DNA from: Gordonia spumicola | GTDB lineage: Bacteria; Actinomycetota; Actinomycetes; Mycobacteriales; Mycobacteriaceae | NCBI RefSeq assembly: GCF_009932475.1 | Contig: NZ_BJOV01000003.1 | Coordinates: 744,001-808,000, forward strand | Direction: 5' to 3' | DNA: 64,000 nt | Shown here: piece after piece, positions 28,374-36,234 of the stretch | Numbering within the stretch: the first letter of the stretch is position 1 | Layout: every line of letters begins with the position of its first letter | Made by a program: the position numbers and the translations under genes | The notes under the pieces: generated by a model | Seen by the model: the letters and a program-made list of their open reading frames with translations, nothing else | What the model was told of the DNA's origin: nothing | Databases searched by the model: none

Positions 28374-28901
28374 TTAATTGTCTCGCATGTCGTTCCGGCG
28401 AAGAAGCAGCTCCCATTCACCGGACTCGTGATGGTCTCGGTAAACAGCAAGAAATCGGTTCAATGTTTCACCCAAACGAATCCATTCACTGCGTGGCGCG
28501 ATTGAGTCATGTATAATCCATCCATCCCCCGGCGAGTACAAGAATCGATGGTCATATCCTTGCATGTCCCCGACTACCACGTCGTCGTCATGGAAGCTGT
28601 CGTCCTCGATCCACCAGTCCCTCAAGAGTGCACTTGTCTGCTCACGGCTTGTCTTCGGGTCGTAGAAGATTACCCCGTCTGACCCTTGCGAGTAGAACAA
28701 GGCTATCTCTCGCGAAACGCCCCAATGCGCACGCAATGCCGGAGGGAGTGTTCGGCCGGACCATGCATCGTCGATCTCACTTGACTGAGCGGGAGGTTCA
28801 GAGTAGGTCACTGAAACATACTGGACTCCACCGAGTTCAGTAAAATACTCCCGGGGGTAGGTGTCGACAATTTCGAGAATAGATCTAGGGTCGTATGCCA
28901 A
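28374..28901 (-). CDS. SUKH/SMI1-KNR4-like immunity protein (candidate)
   Basis: This 175-aa protein overlaps the orphan HNH toxin tip gene by 17 bases. This is the usual toxin-then-immunity order. The pattern with a central YSQGSDGVIFYDPKTS strand pair, YSPGDGWIIHDS and acidic surface residues resembles the SUKH (SMI1/KNR4) immunity superfamily, but the match is by eye only. It would bind and block the HNH nuclease next door. Confidence 0.5.
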   Translation of the reverse strand: MAYDPRSILEIVDTYPREYFTELGGVQYVSVTYSEPPAQSSEIDDAWSGRTLPPALRAHWGVSREIALFYSQGSDGVIFYDPKTSREQTSALLRDWWIEDDSFHDDDVVVGDMQGYDHRFLYSPGDGWIIHDSIAPRSEWIRLGETLNRFLAVYRDHHESGEWELLLRRNDMRDN

Positions 28902-29148
28902 AGTATCTGAACCAATCCGTGAATAGGTAGTGTATTTCTTTAGGCAAGGGTACTAGGTTGTTGAACTCGTTTGTACCTCCGAACTCTCGAGGGATGATGT
29001 GGTGGATCTCCCAACCTTCAAACGGCCTTCCTTGAACCAGGCGGTACCGGATATCCCCGCCGGATCCACTCTCGTATGAAGGCCTGTCCGTCATCGTGTG
29101 ATCTGGGGTTATCGGACAGAAGCCTCCGCAATCAGGCGGTGACGGCAC
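28885..29148 (-). CDS. Orphan HNH-endonuclease toxin tip
   Basis: This 87-aa frame starts with GTG at 29148, immediately after the stop of the preceding gene. Residues 45-87 form an HNH/endonuclease VII-like nuclease domain: GWEIHHIIPREFGGTNEFNN, then LVPLPKEIHYLFTDWFRYFG. There is no secretion or pre-toxin part, so it looks like a displaced C-terminal toxin module of a polymorphic toxin. Residues about 11-23 are encoded by the right copy of the direct repeat. It would cut DNA when fused to a delivery domain by recombination. Confidence 0.65.
   Translation of the reverse strand: MPSPPDCGGFCPITPDHTMTDRPSYESGSGGDIRYRLVQGRPFEGWEIHHIIPREFGGTNEFNNLVPLPKEIHYLFTDWFRYFGIRP
29081..29116. repeat. Right copy of 36-bp imperfect direct repeat
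   Basis: This copy matches 27934-27969 at 33 of 36 positions, and the similarity continues weakly (AGCCTC, CGCA) after it. It lies within the 5' part of the HNH toxin frame. Confidence 0.75.
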
Positions 29149-29709
29149 CTAACGTTCCGGCCACTGCAAATTCAGTGCGTTCAGCAGCGGAATGAACGGC
29201 GAGCCCACAAATCCAATCTCACCGACAACCGGTGCCGTGTCGCTGTCCAGATCGATCAAGGCGCCAGGATCGACATCGAACACACGCGCAGCTCGAGTCG
29301 CGGCGTCGGCTCCACGAACCTGCCTCGCGATCGAGCCCTGATCCGCTTCATACTCTTCGTCTTGCGCGTAAAGCCTGTACACCAACGACGGCCCCTCAGA
29401 GCCTAGTTTCCACACCCCGAACTGAACGCCATACTCGTCGGAGTCCTCGCACACCACTGCCCGACCTTGATCTGCGCCGGTGAAGAATTCCCGCTCGGCA
29501 CGATCGGCGATCATCCCTGGAGCACTGACAGTCAGTCTCGCGCCGCCTTCCACCTCGACAATGGCTGTCCACAGTTCATCAATCGGACCCGAACCTGACA
29601 TCTCTCGCCACTGCCGCGTGAGGACATCGACGATCCTCGCCCGTAGGGCGCGGGCAGACTCCTCCGACGAGAGGTCGGAAATGACGACTACCCCGTAAGT
29701 ACTCACCAC
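29149..29709 (-). CDS. Candidate immunity protein of unknown family
   Basis: This 186-aa soluble, acidic protein has alternating strands (WTAIVEVEGGARLTVSAPG; YGVQFGVWKLGSEGPSLVYR) and no signal peptide. It sits between an IS-interrupted gene, whose stop it overlaps by seven bases, and the orphan HNH tip. The start is GTG at 29709 or 29706. Position and acidic character suggest an immunity protein left from an earlier toxin module. No family is recognised. Confidence 0.5.
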   Translation of the reverse strand: MVSTYGVVVISDLSSEESARALRARIVDVLTRQWREMSGSGPIDELWTAIVEVEGGARLTVSAPGMIADRAEREFFTGADQGRAVVCEDSDEYGVQFGVWKLGSEGPSLVYRLYAQDEEYEADQGSIARQVRGADAATRAARVFDVDPGALIDLDSDTAPVVGEIGFVGSPFIPLLNALNLQWPER

Positions 29710-30258
29710 TGCACCTTCGCTTCCGGAACATCGATACTTGGAACCTCAGAGTCCGGAACACCGAGGGCCACCAAAGTCTGTCGCCGGTTTTCCAGAAGTA
29801 GACCGACAACGGTTGGGCGATCCCCTGCTCGAAGTGCGACCAAGACATCTGAGTAGAACGTGGCGGGGTCTGGAGCTTTCCCAGCCAGCATCGATAGCAC
29901 CGAGAAGTCGGCTTCATCGAGAATTCGCACGATATCCTCGGATAGCTCGTTCGATCCACGGGAAGCACTCAACACCCTCCGCATGGTCAGCTCTTGAAAC
30001 GACTGGCCCCAGAACATGGTGTCTGCCATCCCTCTCTCCGACCAGCGAACAAATGCGGCCTCTAAGCGATCCAACTGGCGAGGCGCATCACACTCCTGCA
30101 AAAAGAGCGAAGCATCCGCATATTTCGCGAATTTCGCAACAACATCCGGATCGTCACATTGATGAAACTCAGGAAGGCGCGTCGATCCACCGACAGCGAA
30201 TCCACTATCGCCCGTCACCGTAGCAGGACAGTGCTTTCCCAGAAACGCAGAGTACGCG

Positions 30259-30266
30259 ACCAATCG
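30259..30266. repeat. Target-site duplication, left
   Basis: ACCAATCG directly abuts the left inverted repeat of the ISL3 element and is identical to 31719-31726. Confidence 0.92.
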
Positions 30267-31718
30267 GGCTCTTCGGATTTCAGAGTGCGTTGATCCGTTC
30301 GGCGAGCTGACCTGAGTGCAGTAGGGACCGCAAGATGTAGTGGTCGAGGTTGCGGAAGCCTTGGGCAATTCCGCGCAGGTGTTCGAGGCGACCGTTGATC
30401 GCTTCGACGGGACCGTTGGAGACGCCGACGTCGAAGTAGGCGAGGATCTCCGCGCGTCGGTTCCAGAGTGTCCGCCCGAGTTGAGCGAGTTCTTCCAGCC
30501 CAGGCGGTAGGCCTTTCTGGATCCGTTTGAGGGCCTTCCACATCAGTTTCTTGCCCTCGCGGCGTTGCGGGTGCTCGTAGGCGGCGATGATCTGCAAGTA
30601 GATCTGGTGCGTGACCTCGACCGCGACGTGCTCATCTCGGCTGGTCAACGCCTCGAACAGCCGGACCTTCTGTTTGCCGGTCAGCAGTTCGGTCCGGGTG
30701 TGCAGGATCCGGCGCACCATGTAGAGCGGGTCACCGGCCCTGCCTCGGTGCCCGCACGTGTCCTGCTGGACTCGGGTGCGGCAGCGGTCGAGTTTCTCCC
30801 CGGCCAGACGTACAACGTGGAACGGGTCCATCACGATCCGCGCCGCCGGGAGTTCTTCGGCAGTGGCGGTCTTGTAGCCGGTGAACCCGTCCATCGCCAC
30901 GACCTTCACCCGATCCCGAAACCGTTGGTCACGCCCGCCCATCCACGTCTTGAGGACCATCTTCGATCGGCCGGCGATCATATCGAGCAGACGCGCCGGC
31001 CCAGTCCCCTCAACGACGGGGGTCAGGTCGATCAGAACCGTCACCCACCCCGAATCGCCTTGCCCGCGAACGTGTTTCCACTTGTGCTCATCCACCCCGA
31101 GATGCCGTACACCGGCCAGGTGCCCGCCGTCGTAGACCAGAGCCCGAGCTGACTCGACCGCGACGGTGTTGACCGTGGCCCAGTCGATCCCGAGCTGTGC
31201 GGCGACCGCGGCGACGCTCATCTTGTCGATCGCGATGCGTTGCAGGATCCACCGCCCGGTGCGGCGGGTCATCACCGCTCGGGGCGCCGTGATCGTGGTG
31301 ATGTCGGCACGAAACACCGACCTCGAACAGTCGACAGTGCTGCACACGAACCGCGGGACCGCCACATGCAGCAGCACCGGCCGCCCCGCGGCCGGGACAT
31401 CAGTGAGGACCCGATCAACATGGTCACGCCGCTGACCAGCAACATCGCAGCCAGGACAGCGCGGATCAGGGTCGAGGATCTGGCAGAAGATGTGAGTCCG
31501 GTCGTCGATGTCGACGGCCGCTCCAATGATCGTGACGCCGAGTTCGACGGTTCGGCAGATCATGTCAGCAGCAGGGCACGTAGGCTCGTTCATGGGTCCT
31601 GTGGTCGTGAGGAAGATCGTTGAGGAACCTTCATTCTCACACCCAGGACCCGCCTACATGTTGTGGTCGTACGTGCTCGACCCGAACCTCATCTACGCAC
31701 TCTTAGATCCGAAGAGCC
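30267..31718 (-). mobile_element. Complete ISL3-family insertion sequence
   Basis: This 1452-bp element has terminal inverted repeats of 28 bp (30267-30294 and 31691-31718, 25 of 28 matching, both ends beginning GGCTCTTCGGAT). It carries one intact transposase gene on the minus strand. It is flanked by a perfect 8-bp duplication (ACCAATCG), the length known for ISL3 elements. The intact ends and clean duplication indicate a recent insertion. Confidence 0.95.
30280..31593 (-). CDS. ISL3-family transposase
   Basis: This 437-aa DDE transposase has an N-terminal zinc-finger-like region (CPGCDVAGQRRDHVDRVLTD; CSTVDCSRSVF) and a helix-turn-helix (IDKMSVAAVAAQLGIDWATV). The catalytic core follows, with the acidic residues in RHLGVDEHKWKH, VVAMDGFTGY and DPFHVVRLAGEKLDRCR, and a terminal SNGPVEAINGRLEHLRGIA carries the last Glu. 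All parts look intact, so the element may be active. The stop lies within the left inverted repeat. Confidence 0.95.
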   Translation of the reverse strand: MNEPTCPAADMICRTVELGVTIIGAAVDIDDRTHIFCQILDPDPRCPGCDVAGQRRDHVDRVLTDVPAAGRPVLLHVAVPRFVCSTVDCSRSVFRADITTITAPRAVMTRRTGRWILQRIAIDKMSVAAVAAQLGIDWATVNTVAVESARALVYDGGHLAGVRHLGVDEHKWKHVRGQGDSGWVTVLIDLTPVVEGTGPARLLDMIAGRSKMVLKTWMGGRDQRFRDRVKVVAMDGFTGYKTATAEELPAARIVMDPFHVVRLAGEKLDRCRTRVQQDTCGHRGRAGDPLYMVRRILHTRTELLTGKQKVRLFEALTSRDEHVAVEVTHQIYLQIIAAYEHPQRREGKKLMWKALKRIQKGLPPGLEELAQLGRTLWNRRAEILAYFDVGVSNGPVEAINGRLEHLRGIAQGFRNLDHYILRSLLHSGQLAERINAL

Positions 31719-31726
31719 ACCAATCG
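31719..31726. repeat. Target-site duplication, right
   Basis: ACCAATCG follows the right inverted repeat of the ISL3 element and is identical to 30259-30266. Confidence 0.92.
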
Positions 31727-31944
31727 TCCAATAGATCTCGTTTCCTCGCGATACACAAACTGCAGCGACCACGAATCCGGATACCGGACGATCATACGAT
31801 CCGAACCAGACCCTACCGCCATCCAGCCCCTATCGAGTTTCGACATCGCTTCGTCAACAATTCCACTCCAGACGCCAGCTGGCATACTCATAGTTCAGAT
31901 TCCTTCAATCAGAGCTTCGCGAAGCGGAAGGACATTTGGATTCG

Positions 31945-32175
31945 GGTAGCCGCCGCCTTCGACCAGATCGACCACGCTTACCCGGGCAGGAACTGCATCT
32001 GGTGATGGACAACTACGCCACCCACAAGAAGACCGAAGTCCGCGACTGGCTCACCGCGCACCCGAACTCCCACGTCCACCTCACGCCGACATCCGGGTCA
32101 TGGCTCACCCTCGTCGAAGTATGGTTCGGGATCATCGACCGCCAAGCGATCCGCCGCGGGCGTGTTCACCTTCAA
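31945..32175 (+). pseudogene. IS630-family transposase remnant
   Basis: The stretch encodes the C-terminal catalytic part of an IS630 transposase: FDQIDHAYPG, then in the next frame QELHLVMDNYATHKKTEVRD and LVEVWFGIIDRQAIRRG, with the second Asp and the final Glu of the DDE triad. A single missing base near 31987 separates the two frames. The 5' two thirds and the extreme 3' end are absent. It is a dead fragment on the strand opposite to the toxin genes. Confidence 0.8.
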
Positions 32176-32225
32176 GTTCGAGAGCACAGAAGGAGACTTT
32201 TCGATTCATCAAACAAGATCGATTT

Positions 32226-32582
32226 CTATCGACTACAAAAACCAAGATCACCGTATGTCGCAACCGATTCTCTCGAGGGCAGCGCCTTCGGAGATTCTGC
32301 CGAATACCATGTCTGCTCCACGGTTTCAATTCGACCATTCGCAATCCACAGTATCAGTTCCCCGACCAATTCGCCCGAACCGTCCACAACAGCAATTGCA
32401 GAAGGGCAAGGTCCGTCTTTCTGCCTAACCCGACCTGACGACGGAACGTCAAGCCGCGCCATCGTGGCTGGCCCCTCATAGGTTGTCACGAGCGCCATCT
32501 GCTCCTGAATCGCAGGGTCAGGCTGTTCGCTCGCCAAGAGCATGAGCGCTTCGTGCTGTCCTACCGAAATTCTAGTCGTCAT
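32226..32582 (-). CDS. Cognate immunity protein of the 782-aa polymorphic toxin
   Basis: This 118-aa protein has an ATG that overlaps the toxin stop by four bases (ATGA), the classic toxin-immunity coupling. It is acidic and soluble, with strands such as SAIAVVDGSGELVGELILWI and the following NGRIETVEQTWYS. No family is recognised with certainty. The C-terminal end lies only about 50 bp from the IS630 remnant, so a small truncation cannot be excluded. Confidence 0.6.
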   Translation of the reverse strand: MTTRISVGQHEALMLLASEQPDPAIQEQMALVTTYEGPATMARLDVPSSGRVRQKDGPCPSAIAVVDGSGELVGELILWIANGRIETVEQTWYSAESPKALPSRESVATYGDLGFCSR

Positions 32583-34927
32583 CGTATGAACACCGTTCCG
32601 ATTCTCGGGATGCCGTTCACCACAGCACCTCTAATTACAACCATTTCACCGTGAATAGCACGCTCCACCTCAAATGGGCCTCTGGTTGGAAGGTCTGGAC
32701 CTTGAATGCTTCGAACGATTTCGCGCATTGCGGCCTCCTCGCCTCCGCTCCGCGCGACCACGGAGTCGAGCTTGTGTTTTGGGACAAACACGTGGTCCAT
32801 CTTGTCAGGCCGGAGTGCGTCGGCCAGCGTCTGTTGCTGACCAGCGTCAAGCGCGCCTGCAGCGTTACCCGGTGCCGCGGGGGCGCCCGGTCCCGAATGG
32901 AGGTGTGGATTGGGTGCGGCAGGAGCCTTCGGTGTTGGGTGGACGCCGGGGATTCCGCCGGGTGGCGGCAGCGGGTCAGGGTCTACTCCGGGGACATGCT
33001 TGGGCATCGGGACGGGGGCGGTCCCAAGCGGCGCTTGTCGCGGTTTCGGTATGGGTAGCTTCTCGGCAATCTTCGGAATTGCCTTATTGAGTCCGGGAAT
33101 CTTTCCAGCAAGCTTTGAAGCGCCTTTCATGGCGAGGCCGGCGCCAGGGATCGGCATGAACCACCAGAGAGCATCAGTGAACATGCCACTATCGATCTGG
33201 TTGATGGGACGTTCCTGAAGATCCCCATCAATATCGTTCGACCAGTAGCGCCGGAAAGATCCGTCAGGATTTACTTCGGCCTTCCTACGGCCGACTACCG
33301 CGTCGTCCCTGTCCGGGTCGCGCATGATCCAATCTACGACACGCGTACCGTCTGGAAGAATTGTAACGTCGATTTTCGTTTCGAAATGGCTTTGGAAGTC
33401 ACCGCTGCCCTGAGTCCACTCACCTGGTAGGAAGATCGATCCGTCCGGACGAAAGTAGGCGTCATGCCATTTTCCGTCCTCCCCGATCATTCGGCCCTTG
33501 CCGGAACCGTCGCGCGCGAACTCGCCAAACTGGATGAGGCGGCCATTCTTGTCTCGGACTTCGAGTCGGTAGCGGCCACCCTCGCGCGGAATCTTCGTCC
33601 ACTTGCGGCCGTCCCGCTCCATCTCCCAGTTTTGCTGGCCGTCCTTTCGCGTCCACTCGTTACCGTCAGAGTCCTTGAACTTGGCGTCCATCAACTGAGC
33701 AGGCGGGTCCTCCTGCGCAGGCGGCACCCACGGTTGCTGCTGCTCCTGCTCTGGCGCGGGATCGTACTGCTGCGTGCCCTGCCCCTGGTCCTGCGGCGAC
33801 CAATTGTCCTCCAGGACGCCCGCCCCACCGTCGCCGACTCCGAGCGCGCTCCCTGATTGCGGTCCCGGGCCGACACCCTCAGCCGGTAGGCCACTCGACG
33901 GCGCATTCGGGTCCACTGTCGGACGACCCAAGTCGTACTCGGGATCCCAATCAGGGTGATCTGGGCCCCACGGAATTTCGCTGCCCGGTGCCGCCGGGAC
34001 AAGAGCAGGGTCGGCCAGGATGGGGTAGAGGGCGTTCTCTGCCGGCTCCACATGCTGAACGAGGTCGCCGTTCTCATCGACGGCGTACCACGTCTTCTGC
34101 GGACGGCCTGCCGAATCGAATGCCCACGGCCGCGCGACCTGCCCGATCGCGTTCCCGTCCTTGTCGTAGACGGTCGCCGACCCGTCCGGGTTCACCGTCG
34201 TGTGCCCGCCGTCGGGGACATCCATCCCGAACCGATACGTCGTCGGCGACGACTCATCATGAATCAACACCATCCGCGAGGGCCCGACCGTCGCCCGCGT
34301 CGAACCACCCCGCCGCAACAACCCCCGAGCCCTCGGACTCGCCGCCGCGACAGCCGCAGCACCGGCGATCGCCCACACCGGCAACGGAATCGACCCACCA
34401 TCATCGCCGGACGCCGGCGACAGGAACGCCTGATCCGATGGTGACTGCTCCGACTGTCGCACCGGCACCCCCGCGGGCGCAGGGGTGCGTCCGGGCGTCT
34501 GCTCGTTGTTGGCCGGCTGGCCCGGACGGTTCGTTGTGACCGTCGCCGGAGCCGGAGTCTTTGGACCTCTCGACGCTCCGGTCCGTCCCGGGCGCTGGTC
34601 CGTAGGTTGGCCGCCGACGATAGGCGTACCGTCCCCCGTACCTGGGCCCGGACCGGCATCACCACCGATCACCGGCCCACCGCCAGGCACACCAGGAGAA
34701 CCCGGAGTCGTCGGCGTCACACCCGGCATCGGCGGCGGCGTAGTCGTCGGCACACTGATACACGGCCACCCCGGCCCGTACTGCGCCCGCAACTGAGCAC
34801 ACAACGCATCACCATCCGCGCCACCCACACCCACCGCACCAGCAGCGAGCACCGCGATCGCGCCGACGCCACCAGCGACCGCAACCCGCACCGGCCACCG
34901 ACGACGACGGTCCCCCCGCATCCTCAT
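32579..34927 (-). CDS. Secreted polymorphic toxin with C-terminal putative RNase domain
   Basis: This 782-aa protein has an Arg-rich start and a membrane/signal helix (about 11-36), then a long Pro/Gly/Thr-rich stalk (60-175). A second hydrophobic helix (182-197) leads into an actinobacterial module with SRMVLIHDESSPTTYRFGMD and NPDGSATVYDKDGNAIGQV (217-305), and acidic linkers and strand-rich repeats (DGNEW, DGRKW, DGKWHDAYFRPDGS) occupy 410-560. A helical pre-toxin region follows (580-630), then a Pro linker and a toxin tip (about 700-782) with KMDHVFVPKHKLD and RGAVVNGIPRIGTVF. The tip resembles predicted RNase toxins of the BECR group (possibly toxin type 35, by memory). The ATG at 34927 lies five bases after the upstream gene. 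Intact immunity gene downstream. Confidence 0.78.
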   Translation of the reverse strand: MRMRGDRRRRWPVRVAVAGGVGAIAVLAAGAVGVGGADGDALCAQLRAQYGPGWPCISVPTTTPPPMPGVTPTTPGSPGVPGGGPVIGGDAGPGPGTGDGTPIVGGQPTDQRPGRTGASRGPKTPAPATVTTNRPGQPANNEQTPGRTPAPAGVPVRQSEQSPSDQAFLSPASGDDGGSIPLPVWAIAGAAAVAAASPRARGLLRRGGSTRATVGPSRMVLIHDESSPTTYRFGMDVPDGGHTTVNPDGSATVYDKDGNAIGQVARPWAFDSAGRPQKTWYAVDENGDLVQHVEPAENALYPILADPALVPAAPGSEIPWGPDHPDWDPEYDLGRPTVDPNAPSSGLPAEGVGPGPQSGSALGVGDGGAGVLEDNWSPQDQGQGTQQYDPAPEQEQQQPWVPPAQEDPPAQLMDAKFKDSDGNEWTRKDGQQNWEMERDGRKWTKIPREGGRYRLEVRDKNGRLIQFGEFARDGSGKGRMIGEDGKWHDAYFRPDGSIFLPGEWTQGSGDFQSHFETKIDVTILPDGTRVVDWIMRDPDRDDAVVGRRKAEVNPDGSFRRYWSNDIDGDLQERPINQIDSGMFTDALWWFMPIPGAGLAMKGASKLAGKIPGLNKAIPKIAEKLPIPKPRQAPLGTAPVPMPKHVPGVDPDPLPPPGGIPGVHPTPKAPAAPNPHLHSGPGAPAAPGNAAGALDAGQQQTLADALRPDKMDHVFVPKHKLDSVVARSGGEEAAMREIVRSIQGPDLPTRGPFEVERAIHGEMVVIRGAVVNGIPRIGTVFIR

Positions 34928-34931
34928 CGCC

Positions 34932-35255
34932 TCAGCCGTCCTTACCCGACCGAAGAGCGGTGATGATCGCATCGACACCGGCCCAGAACCAACGGCCACC
35001 GATCGACATCACCACGAAGAACCCGAGAAACACCCACACCTCACCAACCTGGGCACCCCACGAACCCAGATTCGACACCGTCATCGCAGCAGCGACAAGA
35101 ACCCCGCACCCGAGCAGGAACAAGACGATCGTGCCCACCGGCACCGACCCGGCCGCATCGCGCGTCGCCGCCCGGTCGTCGCCAGCCGGAGAATCGACAC
35201 GATCGATCTTCCGCGAATCGTCAGCAATACGTGTCGTGTTGTCTGTCAACGTCAT
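34932..35255 (-). CDS. Small two-helix membrane protein linked to toxin
   Basis: This 107-aa protein has a charged N-terminus (1-38) and two membrane helices (about 40-60 and 70-90). A short basic tail follows. An AAGGG site precedes the ATG. It lies between the porin-like gene (33 bases upstream) and the toxin (five bases downstream), so the three are one operon. A role in toxin assembly or transfer across the inner membrane is inferred from context only. Confidence 0.6.
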   Translation of the reverse strand: MTLTDNTTRIADDSRKIDRVDSPAGDDRAATRDAAGSVPVGTIVLFLLGCGVLVAAAMTVSNLGSWGAQVGEVWVFLGFFVVMSIGGRWFWAGVDAIITALRSGKDG

Positions 35256-35288
35256 ATTGGATCCCTTCTCGTGACGGTAGGCAGGCTG

Positions 35289-35925
35289 CTACAGCAGGTG
35301 CGGGGAACCGTAGATGGTGAACGTGTTGTCATTGGCCGCCGTTGCCATCGAGACGCGGATGTAGGCGCGGACCGCAGGCCGTGCGCCGACACACCCGGAG
35401 ATCTCGACCCGAACACCCTCCGCGCGCGTTCCCGCACGCGCACCGGCCAACGCCTTCTGACCGAACTTCACATCGACCGTGGCCCCCGTTCGCCAACGTC
35501 GTCGACACCGTCGGCATCGCCTGGACTCCGAACACCACCGCCGGCGGCCACGTGATCGACGCCTGCGCCGTCGGACCACCAGAAATTCCCACGTTCACCG
35601 ATGCCATCTGCCATTGGCACGACAACTGATATCCCGAGGTCAGGACCGCCGCATCCACCGGCACAGCACCCTGACCAGTGATCTCAGCCTCGCCCCGCAA
35701 ATCCAAGAACGCCTCGAACGAACCGACCCCGCGCGAAAGCGGCGGCACCGACACGATCTTCTCCGCCGACTTCGTCAACCGGACCGTCCACCCATCATCA
35801 GAACGCTTCACCACCGTCCGATCAGGAAACCGATGAACCCGATCAGCCGACGCCACACCACCACCGGCACCCACCAGCGCGGCCAATGCGGCCAGCGCCG
35901 CAACCATCCGAACTATCAACCGCAC
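35289..35925 (-). pseudogene. MspA-family porin gene with +1 frameshift
   Basis: The gene starts at GTG 35925 (GGAG seven bases upstream) with a signal peptide (VAALAALAALVGAGGGVASA). It continues with MspA-type features: RTVVKRSDDGWTVRLTKSAE, RGVGSFEAFLDLRGEAEITG and SGYQLSCQWQMASVNVGI. At a run of five G (plus 35483-35487) the frame is lost. One G fewer restores LANGATVDVKFGQKALA and the conserved end with RAYIRVSMATAANDNTFTIY and GSPHLL. MspA porins form outer-membrane channels in mycolic-acid bacteria. The frameshift is either real, a phase-variable tract, or a read error. Confidence 0.75.
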
Positions 35926-36189
35926 AACACAACTCCATCAGCCACGGCCAGCCACACGAACACACGACATACGATCGAATGTTCTGACCTGTTGACTGGT
36001 ACCTACCTTAGTGATTTCAGCGACGATAGCAGGGCGACGCTACCTCGGCAGCCAGCAGGCGAACACGGCGCGGAAACGCTCCCGCACTGCCTAGAATTGC
36101 CGCCCATCACGTTGTGCAGGATCGCTGACCAGCGGAGCGTCGAATCCAATCGAAGAACGTCGGCAGCTGCGGAGTTGGAGATATGAAAC
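35926..36189. other. Upstream region of the porin-toxin operon
   Basis: There is no gene here. The stretch holds the presumed minus-strand promoter for the porin/toxin operon and the right edge of the island. No confident -10/-35 pair is visible on the minus strand. A TTGACT at about 35992 is on the other strand. Confidence 0.4.
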
Positions 36190-36221
36190 GCTCGCGCCCG
36201 GGAACGACACCGGGCGCGAGC
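36190..36221. terminator. Terminator of the polyamine transporter operon
   Basis: A perfect 12-bp GC-rich stem (36190-36201 with 36210-36221) and an eight-base loop lie 13 bases beyond the stop of the last transporter gene. Confidence 0.8.
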
Positions 36222-36234
36222 GAGACTGGGTGGA

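Larger units (their letters stand above)
29703..31891 (-). pseudogene. Candidate immunity-type gene split by an ISL3 element
   Basis: The N-terminal part (31891 to 31719, starting MSMPAGVWSGIVDEAM) and the C-terminal part (30266 to 29703) are in the same frame once the IS and one copy of its 8-bp target duplication are removed. The junction then reads SIGRLVAYSAFLGK, giving an intact 242-aa product. The sequence is rich in acidic residues and helices (QLDRLEAAFVRWSERGMADT) and has no signal peptide. The family is not recognised. Its place among immunity genes suggests that role. The insertion should abolish function. Confidence 0.8.

Noticed and set aside
30215..30541. 108-codon minus frame overlapping the IS left end
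   Set aside because: It is an alternative frame of the transposase 3' end and crosses the IS boundary.
32132..32344. 70-codon minus frame after the immunity gene
   Set aside because: It overlaps the IS630 remnant and the end of the immunity gene in another frame, and has no independent support.
31936..32481. 181-codon plus-strand frame as an intact gene
   Set aside because: Only the part to about 32165 is coding-like (IS630 remnant). The rest is antisense to the immunity gene.
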